DNA of 64,000 nt from contig NZ_JAQSDZ010000005.1 in NCBI RefSeq assembly GCF_029946165.1, positions 310,001-374,000 of the forward strand. The letters run 5' to 3'. Of this stretch, positions 39,899-49,169 are shown piece by piece. Position numbers and translations under genes: made by a program. Under the pieces are notes generated by a model. It was not told the DNA's origin and did not search any database. It saw only the letters and a program-made list of their open reading frames with translations. How positions within the stretch are numbered: position 1 is the stretch's first letter; each line of letters begins with the position of its first letter. The stretch is from Methylotenera sp. (lineage in GTDB: Bacteria; Pseudomonadota; Gammaproteobacteria; Burkholderiales; Methylophilaceae).

Positions 39899-39927
39899 AG
39901 TGTAATTGTTTTATTTAAAGGTGTAAA
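39899..39927 (-). promoter_or_regulatory. Candidate mxaR promoter
   Basis: On the minus strand, TTTACA (39927 to 39922), a 17-base spacer, and TACACT (39904 to 39899), about 65 bases ahead of the mxaR ATG. The -35 box is inside the palindrome at 39919-39944. Confidence 0.45.
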
Positions 39928-39944
39928 CAGATCTGTATACACCT
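39919..39944. promoter_or_regulatory. 26-bp near-perfect palindrome, operator candidate of the mxa operon
   Basis: The left half AGGTGTAAACAGA pairs with the right half TCTGTATACACCT at 12 of 13 positions; the single mismatch is A opposite A. It covers the -35 hexamer of the candidate mxaR promoter, a position typical of repressor or dual regulator sites. No T-run follows it in either direction, which argues against a terminator. Confidence 0.6.
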
Positions 39945-40233
39945 GGCTACAATTTATTAATCTTAAGTAATAACTCCAGAAAAGCAGATATGGAAAGGTG
40001 ACAAGCTGAAGTTTTAAAGTTTATTGCTCATCAAGCTTTAATTAAGTGCTTCTGCTTGAAATAACCTATCATTTATTCAATAGATTATTAAGTAAGTGTA
40101 AATCCTATTGCTTATGAATTACCACACATGAAAAAATTCGACGCATGCTTGTAAAACTCACATATAACCCCATATTATGTTGAGCTAATAATCAAACTTG
40201 TGATAAAAAATGCTAATTAAGCGTGAATAAGAC

Positions 40234-40260
40234 TTTCGCTAAATCGGATTTCCAGCGAAA
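40234..40260 (+). promoter_or_regulatory. Hairpin in the fabA leader
   Basis: TTTCGCT (40234-40240) and AGCGAAA (40254-40260) are perfect 7-base arms around a 13-base loop, 38 bases before the fabA ATG. It could be an RNA leader structure or a dyad operator of a fatty-acid regulator. Confidence 0.4.
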
Positions 40261-40297
40261 ATAGCAACTTAGATAATTATATTTAGAATAAAAAAAC

Positions 40298-40813
40298 ATG
40301 CAAAAACAAAGCAGCTTTACAAAAGAAGAGTTACTTAAGTGTGGCAGGGGTGAAATGTTTGGTGAGGGCAATGCACAATTACCATTGCCTCCAATGTTGA
40401 TGTTTGATCGCATTGTTTCTATTACAGAAGATGGTGGTAAGTATGGCAATGGCCAAATTATTGCTGAGTTAGATATCAACCCAGATCTATGGTTTTTTCA
40501 ATGCCATTTCACTGGTGACCCTGTAATGCCAGGTTGCTTAGGCTTAGATGCTATGTGGCAGTTGGTTGGATTTTATTTAGGTTGGGCAGGTGGACCTGGT
40601 CGCGGACGTGCATTAGGTGCGGGTGAAGTTAAATTTACTGGGCAAGTGTTACCAAGCGCTAAAATGGCAACCTATACTATTGATTTGAAACGTGTGATTA
40701 TGCGTAAATTAGTGATGGGTGTGGCCGATGCCACCATGAGTTTAGATGGTCGTGAAATATATGCGGCTAATGATTTGCGTGTGGGTTTGTTCACACAAAC
40801 GGACAATTTTTAA
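40298..40813 (+). CDS. fabA: Beta-hydroxydecanoyl-ACP dehydratase/isomerase
   Basis: Introduces the cis double bond in anaerobic unsaturated fatty acid synthesis. 171 residues with the hot-dog active site [23 protein letters not shown] (His and Asp), [19 protein letters not shown] and the N-terminal [12 protein letters not shown]. Paired with fabB 42 bases downstream, the standard fabAB operon. A long leader with a hairpin precedes it. Confidence 0.96.
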   Translation: MQKQSSFTKEELLKCGRGEMFGEGNAQLPLPPMLMFDRIVSITEDGGKYGNGQIIAELDINPDLWFFQCHFTGDPVMPGCLGLDAMWQLVGFYLGWAGGPGRGRALGAGEVKFTGQVLPSAKMATYTIDLKRVIMRKLVMGVADATMSLDGREIYAANDLRVGLFTQTDNF

Positions 40814-40855
40814 TCATTATCTTAATACAATAAAAAATAATTTGAGGAGCACGAA

Positions 40856-42091
40856 ATGCGTCGTGTAGTGATTACTGGAATGGGAATCGTATCCAGTCTG
40901 GGTAATAACAAAGCTGAGGTGCTGGCGAGTTTACAAGCTGGTAAATCAGGTATTACTTATCAACCTGAATATGCTGAACGTGGTTTGCGTTCGCATGTAG
41001 CTGGATCAATTAAAAACCTTAATGTTGAAGAACTAATCGACCGTAAACTAATGCGCTTCATGGCAAAAGGGCATGCCTATGCTTGGCTTGCCATGCAAGA
41101 AGCAATTGCAGATGCTAGTTTGCCAGAAGAGCAAGTTTCCAATGTTCGTTCAGGTTTGATTGTGGGTGCTGGCGGAGCATCGCACGAAAGTATTTTAGAG
41201 GGTATTGATACCTTACGTGAAAAAGGCGTTCGTCGTGTTGGCCCATATATGGTGACCAAAGCCATGGCGAGCGGCGTTTCAGCTTGTTTGGCAACCGGCG
41301 CTAAAATTAAGGGTATCAATTACGGCATTAGCTCGGCTTGTTCTACTAGTGCGCATTGTCTCGGTGCAGGCGTTGAGCAAATTCAGCTAGGTAAACAAGA
41401 TATTATCTTTGCAGGTGGGGCAGAGGAAGAACACTGGACACTGTCATTTATGTTTGATGCCATGGGCGCATTAAGTAGCAAATATAACGAAACGCCAGAT
41501 AAAGCCAGCCGTACCTATGATGCAAACCGTGATGGCTTTGTAATTTCAGGCGGCGGCGGTATTGTGGTGCTAGAAGAATACGAGCACGCTAAAGCACGCG
41601 GCGCAAAAATATACGCTGAAGTGGTCGGTTATGGGGCTACGTCTGATGGTTACGACATGGTGGCACCAAGTGGTGAAGGTGCCGTTCGTTGTATGCGATT
41701 AGCGCTTCAAGGCCATGATGGTAAGGCGATTGATAAAGTAGATTACATCAATACGCATGGTACAAGTACGCCAGTTGGCGATACTAAAGAGCTTGAGGCT
41801 ATTCGTGAAGTATTTGGTGCAAATAACCCAGTTGCAATTGCTTCAACCAAATCACTATCTGGCCATGCGCTAGGCGCAGCTGGCGTGAATGAAGCAATTT
41901 ATACTTTGCTAATGATGGAAAATAACTTTATTGCCGCCTCGGCAAATATAGACACTTTAGATCCTGCTGCTGAGGGTTTGAATATCGTTCGCAAAGCCAT
42001 TGAAAATGTGAAGATAGAAACAGCTTTATCTAATAGCTTTGGTTTTGGCGGTACGAACGCAACATTAACCTTGTCAACAAAAAACCTTTAG
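40856..42091 (+). CDS. fabB: 3-oxoacyl-ACP synthase I
   Basis: Condensing enzyme that elongates the unsaturated intermediate made by FabA. 411 residues with the catalytic triad Cys ([14 protein letters not shown]), His ([14 protein letters not shown]) and His ([20 protein letters not shown]), and C-terminal [20 protein letters not shown] precedes the ATG. Confidence 0.96.
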   Translation: MRRVVITGMGIVSSLGNNKAEVLASLQAGKSGITYQPEYAERGLRSHVAGSIKNLNVEELIDRKLMRFMAKGHAYAWLAMQEAIADASLPEEQVSNVRSGLIVGAGGASHESILEGIDTLREKGVRRVGPYMVTKAMASGVSACLATGAKIKGINYGISSACSTSAHCLGAGVEQIQLGKQDIIFAGGAEEEHWTLSFMFDAMGALSSKYNETPDKASRTYDANRDGFVISGGGGIVVLEEYEHAKARGAKIYAEVVGYGATSDGYDMVAPSGEGAVRCMRLALQGHDGKAIDKVDYINTHGTSTPVGDTKELEAIREVFGANNPVAIASTKSLSGHALGAAGVNEAIYTLLMMENNFIAASANIDTLDPAAEGLNIVRKAIENVKIETALSNSFGFGGTNATLTLSTKNL

Positions 42092-42134
42092 TCTGCATTG
42101 CTAGATCAAGACTAATCCAATCTAAAGGTAAGCA

Positions 42135-42686
42135 GTGAAATTTAAATCGTTCTTATTGCTGATTGCATGCTTGACTACTATGCTTCTGAACGGTTGCGCC
42201 ATCATGGGCGACCGTACAGTGAGCATAACTGAAGCGCAATTACAGAAAAAACTAAATGAACGTTTAGCCATTCCTATATCGCTGCTAAAGATTTTTGACG
42301 TCAATTTAAGCAACTCAACCGTAAAGTTTGATAGTAAGACTGGACGCATGATGACTAGTCTAGATACCACTTTGACCAGTATTTTAAGTAATAAAGTGCT
42401 AGCTGGAAAATTAGATATCTCTGGCAAGCTACGCTTTGATGCGGCGACAAGCTCCATTGTATTAGACGACCCAAAAGTGGAAAGTCTGAATTTAGATGGC
42501 TTAGGTAGTCAATATGGCGAATTTTTTAATTTGATTGCACAAAAGCTTGGCGGTGAAATGCTTAATGGCTTACCCTTATATACTGTAAAGCCAGAAGATT
42601 TAATTGTTGGTTCAACGCAATATAATCCTAAAGATATGCAAATCACTGACAAAGGTTTGCAAATTACATTAAGCCCAGTTAGGTAA
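42135..42686 (+). CDS. DUF1439 (YceB-like) lipoprotein
   Basis: 183 residues, GTG start. Signal peptide with lipobox LLNGC, then a lipid-binding-like beta/alpha domain of DUF1439: VSITEAQLQKKLNERLAIP, LAGKLDISGKLRFD and GLQITLSPV. The fold is of the TULIP/BPI type in related proteins, suggesting lipid binding at the envelope, but the function is unknown. It follows fabB by 43 bases and may be co-expressed. Confidence 0.82.
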   Translation: MKFKSFLLLIACLTTMLLNGCAIMGDRTVSITEAQLQKKLNERLAIPISLLKIFDVNLSNSTVKFDSKTGRMMTSLDTTLTSILSNKVLAGKLDISGKLRFDAATSSIVLDDPKVESLNLDGLGSQYGEFFNLIAQKLGGEMLNGLPLYTVKPEDLIVGSTQYNPKDMQITDKGLQITLSPVR

Positions 42687-42703
42687 GGTTGTAGTTAATA
42701 GCC

Positions 42704-43072
42704 CTATAAGATTAAGGCAGCCAGCACATTGCGACCCTCGCTCATCAAAATGTTATAGGTTCTGCAAGCGGCTGCAGTGGTCATACATTCAATCGGAATG
42801 CCTTTAACAGCTAAGGATTGGTAGATTTTTGGATGCAAGAACTGGTGTTTCTCACCAGTCCCTAACAATACTACCTCTGAATTAAATTCAGCAATTTTTG
42901 ATAAGTGTTGTTCGGATAAATCAGAAAAGCTTAATACTCCCCAATCAAGAATAAGTTCTTGAGGCATGACGATTAAGCTGCCAGCGTGGCGTCGCTTATT
43001 CACTTCAATATAGCTCTCGCTATATCCAGTAATCAAATTGTTGTTATCAGCTGTAGTTAAATGTAGTTTCAT
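42704..43072 (-). CDS. Mth938-like (DUF498/NDUFAF3-type) protein
   Basis: 122 residues of the Mth938 fold. Diagnostic stretches are GSLIVMPQELILDWGV, VVLLGTGEKHQFLHP and GIPIECMTTAAACRTYNILMSEGRNVLAALIL. Mitochondrial relatives (NDUFAF3) help assemble complex I; the bacterial role is not established. Lone gene divergent from alaA. Confidence 0.85.
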   Translation of the reverse strand: MKLHLTTADNNNLITGYSESYIEVNKRRHAGSLIVMPQELILDWGVLSFSDLSEQHLSKIAEFNSEVVLLGTGEKHQFLHPKIYQSLAVKGIPIECMTTAAACRTYNILMSEGRNVLAALIL

Positions 43073-43173
43073 CGCGCGAGTTTCATTACTGGGTTTAATT
43101 GATAGACACTGCTATTCTAATGTAAACTAACGCCTTTAACTATTGTGCTTTTAAGGCAAAAAATAAGCGCGCT

Positions 43174-44472
43174 ATGCAGCCAATTAAATCAATCTCTTCG
43201 ACACAGCAAGATATCGTTCAGCCTATCAATCCAGGTCAACAGAAAGCGTTAGCTAAATCAAATAAGCTCGCCAACGTCTGTTATGACATTCGTGGGCCTG
43301 TATTACAGCGCGCGCGCCAAATGGAAGACGAGGGCCAACGAATCATTAAGTTGAATATTGGTAATCCAGGCGTGTTTGGCTTAGATGTGCCTGAAGAGAT
43401 GATGCAAGACGTGATGCGTAACATGAGCAAAGCTGGCATTTATACAGATAGCAAAGGTTTGTTTGAGCCGCGTAAGTCTATTATGCATTACACACAAAGC
43501 AAGCATATTGCTGGTGTCACGGTGGATGACATTATTATCGGTAACGGAGTTTCTGAGCTGATTGTCATGGCGATGCAAGGTTTGCTGAATAATGGCGATC
43601 AAGTGTTAGTGCCAATGCCTGATTATCCACTTTGGACTGCAGCCGTGACTTTAGCAGGCGGCACCGCGCGCCATTACTTGTGTGATGAAGCTACTGGCTG
43701 GTTGCCAGATTTAAAAGATATGGAAGCAAAAATCACTGCCAATACACGTGGCATTGTGGTGATTAACCCAAATAACCCAACAGGCGCTTTGTACCCACGT
43801 GAAACCTTAGAAGGCATTATTGAAATCGCACGTCATCATGGCTTGGTAATCTTTGCTGATGAGATTTATGACAAAGTGTTGTTTGATGGTAATACTCATA
43901 CTTCTATTGCTTCATTAGCTGATGATGTTTTATTTGTAACCTTTAACGGCTTGTCAAAAAACTATCGTGCGTGTGGTTATCGTGCAGGGTGGATGATTCT
44001 TAGTGGTGAGAAAAAGCATGCTAAGGATTATATAGAAGGCCTTAACATGTTGGCCTCTATGCGCTTATGTGCAAACGTACCTGGTCAATTGGCAATTCAA
44101 ACGGCATTAGGTGGCTATCAAAGTATTGATGATCTAGTCGCACCAGAAGGCCGTTTATGCAAGCAGCGTGATGTAGCTTATGAAATGCTAACTGCCATTC
44201 CTGGAGTGACATGTACTAAGCCAGCTGCGGCGATGTATTTGTTTCCAAAACTTGACCCAGAAATTTACCCGATTAAAGATGACCAACAGTTCATTTTAGA
44301 TTTGTTATTAGAAGAAAAAGTATTACTTGTACAAGGTACTGGTTTCAACTGGCATACTCCAGATCATTTCCGCGTGGTATTTTTACCGAATGTAGATGAT
44401 TTAACGGAAGCCATTCATCGTATCGCAAGATTTTTAGAAAATTATAGAAAAAAGCATGGAGCTAAAGTTTGA
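43174..44472 (+). CDS. alaA: Glutamate-pyruvate aminotransferase AlaA
   Basis: Main alanine-forming transaminase. 432 residues with the AlaA pattern KLANVCYDIRGPVLQRA, KLNIGNPGVFG, NGVSELIVMAMQGLLN, VINPNNPTGALYPRE, FADEIYDK, the PLP lysine in TFNGLSKNYRACGYRAGWM, and LASMRLCANVPGQLAIQTALGGYQS. An N-terminal extension of ~25 residues precedes the conserved start. It overlaps hom by four bases (TTGA), a conserved alaA-hom-thrC order in betaproteobacteria. Confidence 0.93.
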   Translation: MQPIKSISSTQQDIVQPINPGQQKALAKSNKLANVCYDIRGPVLQRARQMEDEGQRIIKLNIGNPGVFGLDVPEEMMQDVMRNMSKAGIYTDSKGLFEPRKSIMHYTQSKHIAGVTVDDIIIGNGVSELIVMAMQGLLNNGDQVLVPMPDYPLWTAAVTLAGGTARHYLCDEATGWLPDLKDMEAKITANTRGIVVINPNNPTGALYPRETLEGIIEIARHHGLVIFADEIYDKVLFDGNTHTSIASLADDVLFVTFNGLSKNYRACGYRAGWMILSGEKKHAKDYIEGLNMLASMRLCANVPGQLAIQTALGGYQSIDDLVAPEGRLCKQRDVAYEMLTAIPGVTCTKPAAAMYLFPKLDPEIYPIKDDQQFILDLLLEEKVLLVQGTGFNWHTPDHFRVVFLPNVDDLTEAIHRIARFLENYRKKHGAKV

Positions 44473-45782
44473 AGCAACTTAATGTAGGCCTTTTAGGCAT
44501 CGGTACCGTAGGTGGCGGTACTTATACAGTTTTAACACGTAATGCAGAAGAAATTAGCCGTCGCACAGGCGTGGCGATTAATGTTGTGCAAGTGGCAGAT
44601 CGAAATATTGACCATGCTAAAGCCGTTACAGGTGGAAATGTTGATGTCACCAATGATGCATTTGCAGTGGTGAATAACCCAGCGGTGGATGTTGTGGTTG
44701 AGCTGATTGGCGGCTATGGCTTAAGTAAAGAGCTCGTTCTTAAAGCAATTGAAAATGGCAAACACATTGTTACAGCTAATAAAGCTTTACTCGCTTTGCA
44801 TGGCAATGAAATTTTTACTGCAGCGCATGCTAAAGGGGTGATTGTTGCCTATGAAGCGGCAGTGGCGGGTGGTATTCCAATTATCAAGGCCTTACGTGAA
44901 GGCTTAGGTGCTAATAAAATTGAATGGGTTGCGGGCATCATTAACGGCACTACCAATTTTATTCTTACAGAAATGCGCGAAAAGGGTTTAACTTACCAAG
45001 ACGTAATTGGCGAAGCACAACGCTTAGGCTACGCAGAAGCAGACCCTACGTTTGACGTAGAAGGGATTGATGCAGCACATAAGTTAACTATCATGTCGGC
45101 CATTGCCTTTGGCATGCCAATGAAATTTGAGCAAGCTTACACTGAAGGTATTACCAAGCTTCAACAAACTGATATTAAATATGCTGAAGAGTTAGGCTAC
45201 CGCGTTAAATTACTTGGTATTACTAAGCGTACAGCGTCAGGTGTTGAGTTGCGTGTGCACCCAACATTGATTTCAGAAAAGCGCTTAGTCGCTAACGTAA
45301 ACGGCGCGATGAATGCGGTAGTTGTGAAAGGTGATGCCGTAGGGCCAACGCTTTACTACGGTGCGGGTGCAGGTGCTGAACCAACTGCTAGCTCTGTTGT
45401 TGCAGACTTAATGGATGTTGCACGTTTAAGCAGCGCCTCTGTTGAGCAACGTGTGCCGTATTTGGGCTTTCAAGCTGGTCAACTGAATGATTTGCCAATC
45501 TTGCCTATTAGTGAAGTGAACAGTGCTTACTATCTACGTTTACGCGTTTCAGACAAACCTGGTGTTTTAGCTGGCGTGACTAAAATATTGGCAGACCGCA
45601 ATATTTCGATAGATGCTATGTTGCAAAAAGAGCCTGCTGATAACGAAACCGAAGCAGACATTGTGATTTTGACGCATATCACGGTAGAAAAAAACATGGA
45701 CGCAGGTATTGCAGAAATAGAAGCTTTGCCTGCGATTGTTGGCAAAGTAGTCAAATTGCGCATGGAAGAATTAGGCAGGTAA
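44469..45782 (+). CDS. hom: Homoserine dehydrogenase
   Basis: NAD(P)H-dependent reduction of aspartate semialdehyde to homoserine. 437 residues; nucleotide site VGLLGIGTVGGGTY, substrate region GIINGTTNFILTEM and FDVEGIDAAHKLTIMSAIAFG, and a C-terminal ACT domain (YYLRLRVSDKPGVLAGVTKIL) for threonine feedback. The start is TTG, within the alaA stop region, with GGAG upstream. Its final codons are the first unit of a 14-bp tandem repeat. Confidence 0.96.
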   Translation: MKQLNVGLLGIGTVGGGTYTVLTRNAEEISRRTGVAINVVQVADRNIDHAKAVTGGNVDVTNDAFAVVNNPAVDVVVELIGGYGLSKELVLKAIENGKHIVTANKALLALHGNEIFTAAHAKGVIVAYEAAVAGGIPIIKALREGLGANKIEWVAGIINGTTNFILTEMREKGLTYQDVIGEAQRLGYAEADPTFDVEGIDAAHKLTIMSAIAFGMPMKFEQAYTEGITKLQQTDIKYAEELGYRVKLLGITKRTASGVELRVHPTLISEKRLVANVNGAMNAVVVKGDAVGPTLYYGAGAGAEPTASSVVADLMDVARLSSASVEQRVPYLGFQAGQLNDLPILPISEVNSAYYLRLRVSDKPGVLAGVTKILADRNISIDAMLQKEPADNETEADIVILTHITVEKNMDAGIAEIEALPAIVGKVVKLRMEELGR

Positions 45783-45840
45783 CTTTAGGCAAGTAACTTG
45801 AGCTTAGTATCAATAGGTAAGTCACTTTAGGTTAGTTAAT
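45771..45840. repeat. 14-bp tandem repeat, five units, hom-thrC spacer
   Basis: Units TTAGGCAGGTAACT (45771-45784), TTAGGCAAGTAACT (45785-45798), a degenerate unit (45799-45812), ATAGGTAAGTCACT (45813-45826) and TTAGGTTAGTTAAT (45827-45840). The array runs from the last codons of hom to one base before the thrC ATG. The first three units each keep GTA in phase; AGG in the final unit may serve as the thrC ribosome site. Confidence 0.7.
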
Positions 45841-45841
45841 A

Positions 45842-47269
45842 ATGAAATATATCTCTACTCGTGGGCAGTCGCCTGCTCTAAGTTTTACAGAAATTCTATT
45901 AGGTGGCTTAGCACCAGATGGTGGTCTGTACTTGCCAGAAACTTATCCGCAATTTACTGATGCAGACCTTACGGCCATGCGAGGCTTAAGTTATCCAGAT
46001 TTGGCATTTGCCATTTTAAGTCGTTTGGTTGATGATGTTCCAGCGGCTGATTTAAAAGCAATTATCGATAAAACTTATCGGGCGGATGTGTATGCAAACA
46101 CTCGTGCAGAGCAAAATGCTTCAGATATTACCCCAACAGTTAAATTAGAAGATAACTTGTATCTTTTGAGTCTTTCAAATGGCCCTACGTTAGCATTTAA
46201 AGATATAGCGATGCAACTGCTCGGAAATCTATTTGAGTACGTGCTTACTAAAGAAGGTAAAACCACTAATATTTTAGGTGCGACTTCTGGTGATACTGGC
46301 TCTGCGGCGGAATATGCAATGCGTGGCAAAAAAGGCATCCGCGTATTTATGCTTTCTCCACATAAAAAAATGAGCCGATTTCAAACTGCACAAATGTTCA
46401 GTTTGCAGGATGACAACATTTACAACATTGCCGTAAATGGCGTATTTGACGATTGCCAAGATATGGTAAAAGCCGTTTCAAATGACGCAGAGTTTAAAGC
46501 CCAATACAAAATTGGCGCGGTGAATTCAATTAACTGGGGTCGCATTATTGCGCAAGTTGTTTATTACTTTAAAGGCTATTTTGCCGTGACAAGTAATAAC
46601 GCACAAAAGGTAAGTTTTTCAGTGCCTAGTGGCAATTTTGGTAATGTTTGTGCAGGGCATATTGCGCGCATGATGGGCTTGCCAATTGATAAGCTAGTGG
46701 TTGCGACTAATGAAAATGATGTGCTTGATGAGTTCTTTAAAACTGGCGTGTATAGCCCACGTGGTTCAGCCAAAACTTACCATACCTCTAGTCCGTCAAT
46801 GGACATCAGCAAGGCTTCAAATTTTGAGCGTTTTGTCTATGATTTAGTCGGTCGCGATGGCGCTAAAACGCGTGCGCTTTGGAGTAAGGTGGATGCAGGT
46901 AATAGCTTTGACTTAAATGCTGATGGCTACTTTGCCAAAATTGCTGATTACGGCTTTCAATCTGGTAGCAGTTCACATGCAGACCGCATGAAAACCATTC
47001 GTGAAACCGCTGATAAATACCAAGTGACTATTGATACGCATACAGCTGACGGCCTTAAGGTGGCTTTTGAGCTTCGTGACGCTAATGTGCCTATGGTGGT
47101 ATTAGAAACGGCTTTGCCAGTTAAGTTTGAAGATTCCATTATAGAAGCTTTAGGTAAAGCCCCAGAGCGCCCAGCTAGCTTGCAAGGCATAGAAAGTTTG
47201 CCACAAAAGTTTACGGTAATGGATGCAAGTGTTGTGGCGATTAAAGATTTTATTATTAAAAACACTTAG
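45842..47269 (+). CDS. thrC: Threonine synthase
   Basis: PLP enzyme converting O-phosphohomoserine to threonine. 475 residues of the long (yeast/E. coli-like) class: YISTRGQSPALSFTEILLGGLAPDGGLYLPE at the start, the PLP lysine in GPTLAFKDIAMQLLG, LGATSGDTGSAAEYAMRGKKGI, and SVPSGNFGNVCAGHIARMMGLP. Follows hom with the tandem-repeat spacer between. Confidence 0.96.
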   Translation: MKYISTRGQSPALSFTEILLGGLAPDGGLYLPETYPQFTDADLTAMRGLSYPDLAFAILSRLVDDVPAADLKAIIDKTYRADVYANTRAEQNASDITPTVKLEDNLYLLSLSNGPTLAFKDIAMQLLGNLFEYVLTKEGKTTNILGATSGDTGSAAEYAMRGKKGIRVFMLSPHKKMSRFQTAQMFSLQDDNIYNIAVNGVFDDCQDMVKAVSNDAEFKAQYKIGAVNSINWGRIIAQVVYYFKGYFAVTSNNAQKVSFSVPSGNFGNVCAGHIARMMGLPIDKLVVATNENDVLDEFFKTGVYSPRGSAKTYHTSSPSMDISKASNFERFVYDLVGRDGAKTRALWSKVDAGNSFDLNADGYFAKIADYGFQSGSSSHADRMKTIRETADKYQVTIDTHTADGLKVAFELRDANVPMVVLETALPVKFEDSIIEALGKAPERPASLQGIESLPQKFTVMDASVVAIKDFIIKNT

Positions 47270-47320
47270 GCTGCCATTCTGATTCTCGCGAAGAATGAAG
47301 AAAGTGAAAATAGGTTTTAA

Positions 47321-48115
47321 ATGAAACAATATACTGACTTAATGCGCCATGTCTTACAGCATGGCAACAAAAAAGAAGACCGAACTGGCACTGGTACGCT
47401 TTCAGTTTTTGGTTATCAAATGCGCTTTAATTTAGCGGAAGGTTTTCCACTTCTTACCACTAAAAAAGTTCATCTCAAATCCATTATCCATGAGCTGCTT
47501 TGGTTTTTGCAAGGTAGTACTAATATTGCTTACCTTAAAGAAAATGGTGTACGCATTTGGGATGAGTGGGCAGATGAGAATGGAAATTTAGGCCCTGTGT
47601 ATGGCTATCAATGGCGTAATTGGCCTAAGCCAGATGGAACACATATCGACCAAATCACGCAGGTCGTGAATGCCATTAAAAACAATCCAGACTCACGTCG
47701 CTTGATTGTTTCAGCTTGGAATGTAGCTGATGTTGATCAAATGAAACTGCCACCTTGCCATGCTTTTTTTCAGTTCTATGTAGCAGACGGTAAGCTAAGC
47801 TGTCAGCTTTATCAGCGAAGCGCGGATATATTCCTCGGCGTGCCGTTTAATATTGCGTCCTACGCCTTACTTACTATGATGGTGGCGCAAGTTTGTGGCT
47901 TAAAGTTAGGTGATTTTGTACATACCTTGGGTGATGCGCATATTTACACCAATCATATGGAGCAAGTACACGAACAGCTTTCGCGAGATGTTCGGACACA
48001 GCCTCTAATGAATATCAATCCAGAAGTGCACAATATCTTTGATTTCAAATTTGAAGATTTCACCCTTGAAAATTACGACCCACACCCAGCCATTAAAGGC
48101 TTAGTGGCTGTTTAG
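47321..48115 (+). CDS. thyA: Thymidylate synthase
   Basis: Methylates dUMP to dTMP with methylene-tetrahydrofolate. 264 residues, the usual length. [33 protein letters not shown], the catalytic Cys in [14 protein letters not shown], and [20 protein letters not shown]. folA, often the next gene, is 7.7 kb away here. Confidence 0.97.
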   Translation: MKQYTDLMRHVLQHGNKKEDRTGTGTLSVFGYQMRFNLAEGFPLLTTKKVHLKSIIHELLWFLQGSTNIAYLKENGVRIWDEWADENGNLGPVYGYQWRNWPKPDGTHIDQITQVVNAIKNNPDSRRLIVSAWNVADVDQMKLPPCHAFFQFYVADGKLSCQLYQRSADIFLGVPFNIASYALLTMMVAQVCGLKLGDFVHTLGDAHIYTNHMEQVHEQLSRDVRTQPLMNINPEVHNIFDFKFEDFTLENYDPHPAIKGLVAV

Positions 48116-48152
48116 AAATTTCTGAGTAATTAACAATTCATTTTTTTTAAAA

Positions 48153-48294
48153 CAAAAAAAAGGTTGCCCTAACTAATAGGGCAACCGTAAAAACTTGTGA
48201 TTCTAGGGGAGTGAATCACAAGCGCTCAAACGCTTACTAAATCAAAACAAAAACATGGTATTACTCGGTTAGTTAGCCATAAAGGCTAACTAAC
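48153..48294 (-). other. Three consecutive perfect hairpins between thyA and the EF-hand gene
   Basis: Hairpin 1 has arms GGTTGCCCTA/TAGGGCAACC (48162-48171, 48177-48186) and, on the minus strand, is followed by a T-rich run, so it acts as the terminator of the EF-hand gene. Hairpin 2 has arms CTTGTGATTC/GAATCACAAG (48194-48203, 48213-48222). Hairpin 3 has arms GTTAGTTAGCC/GGCTAACTAAC (48268-48278, 48284-48294). All stems are perfect (10, 10 and 11 pairs). The first two follow the EF-hand stop as a structured 3' region, possibly a small RNA. Confidence 0.6.
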
Positions 48295-48308
48295 ATGGCA
48301 AACGGCTA

Positions 48309-48707
48309 TCAGTTAGTAGTCGAAGCTGGGGGTTCAATACCAGTAGCTGACGCTGCTGTTTTGTAGCTAACGTATTCATCAGCTGATACCATGCCATCAT
48401 GATTTATATCTGCAGCGTCAAAATATGTCGTCAGTGATTTATCTTTAACAGCTTCTTTTAAAGAAATTTTTCCGTCTTTATTAGCATCAAGCTTTTTAAA
48501 ATCTGCTTCGCCAGAATTTGTTGCTGACACTTCTGTTTCGTTAGTAGCAGCAACTTGAGCTCCTGCTACATTAATATCTGTTTTGATTGCATCTTTCAAT
48601 GCAGCTGAGTTATCAGCCATCGCTAAATTATTTAGGCCTACTGTAAGTAACAAAGCGGCAAGACTTGCAGAAACTGGACGAATGATAGAGTTCGGATTTA
48701 ATTTCAT
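48309..48707 (-). CDS. Secreted two-EF-hand calcium-binding protein
   Basis: 132 residues. Signal peptide ending near NLAMA. Two canonical EF-hand loops, D74 to E85 (starts DANKDGKI) and D100 to E111 (starts DINHDGMV), joined by a short helix. A Pro/Ala/Thr-rich tail follows. Calcium binding in the periplasm is expected from the loops. Loop position 2 is Ala or Ile, not the Pro characteristic of lanmodulin, so there is no direct sign of lanthanide selectivity. Role unknown; possibly calcium buffering. Confidence 0.85.
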   Translation of the reverse strand: MKLNPNSIIRPVSASLAALLLTVGLNNLAMADNSAALKDAIKTDINVAGAQVAATNETEVSATNSGEADFKKLDANKDGKISLKEAVKDKSLTTYFDAADINHDGMVSADEYVSYKTAASATGIEPPASTTN

Positions 48708-49169
48708 ATTAATACTCCTATACTAATTTAAAGAGATTGCCCTATAGTATTAGCGATTATCGTGCCAACTTATTTTTTATAGTTAAATCAATGGGTTATG
48801 ACTTTTATTGGATTTCTGAGAAATTTCATGTGTCGCCTAAGCCCGACATATGTCTGTCGGTTTAGCTAAGCAATTGAATTTACTTAAATTTTTTTGTCGC
48901 TTTTTAACGACAAATTTTTGACTTGAATTTAAACGTGCTAATGAGTGATTAAATAATTCAAAACAACCACCTTGAATAATATAAATATGATCACGAATAT
49001 ACATCCAATACTTTGCCCGTACCTTTGGCTAAATGCTCCCAAGAAAATACATAATGCATATCCGCTTATCAACTATTTAAAACTCTCTTAAGTTTTAAAT
49101 AGTTAGCTTTTTTAAACCTTAATTGATGTATGTCATATTTCTGTAAATTAATTCCATTATAATGGAATT
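48708..49169. other. Gene-free stretch upstream of arsR
   Basis: 462 AT-rich bases with no convincing ORF. It holds a bulged hairpin (CTAAGCCCGACA near 48837 against TGTCGGTTTAG near 48855), of unknown role, and the arsR palindrome at the right end. The remainder looks featureless. Confidence 0.45.

Larger units (their letters stand above)
39835..40297. other. Divergent intergenic region mxaR / fabA
   Basis: 463 AT-rich bases with no supported gene. It contains the mxaR palindrome and promoter near the left end. To the right, reading toward fabA, are a candidate promoter (TTGTAA at 40149-40154, an 18-base spacer, TATTAT at 40173-40178) and a leader hairpin at 40234-40260. The middle 180 bases show nothing I can name. 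Confidence 0.5.

Noticed and set aside
48309-48707. Lanmodulin
   Set aside because: The EF loops lack Pro at position 2 and there are two rather than four hands; called a generic EF-hand protein.
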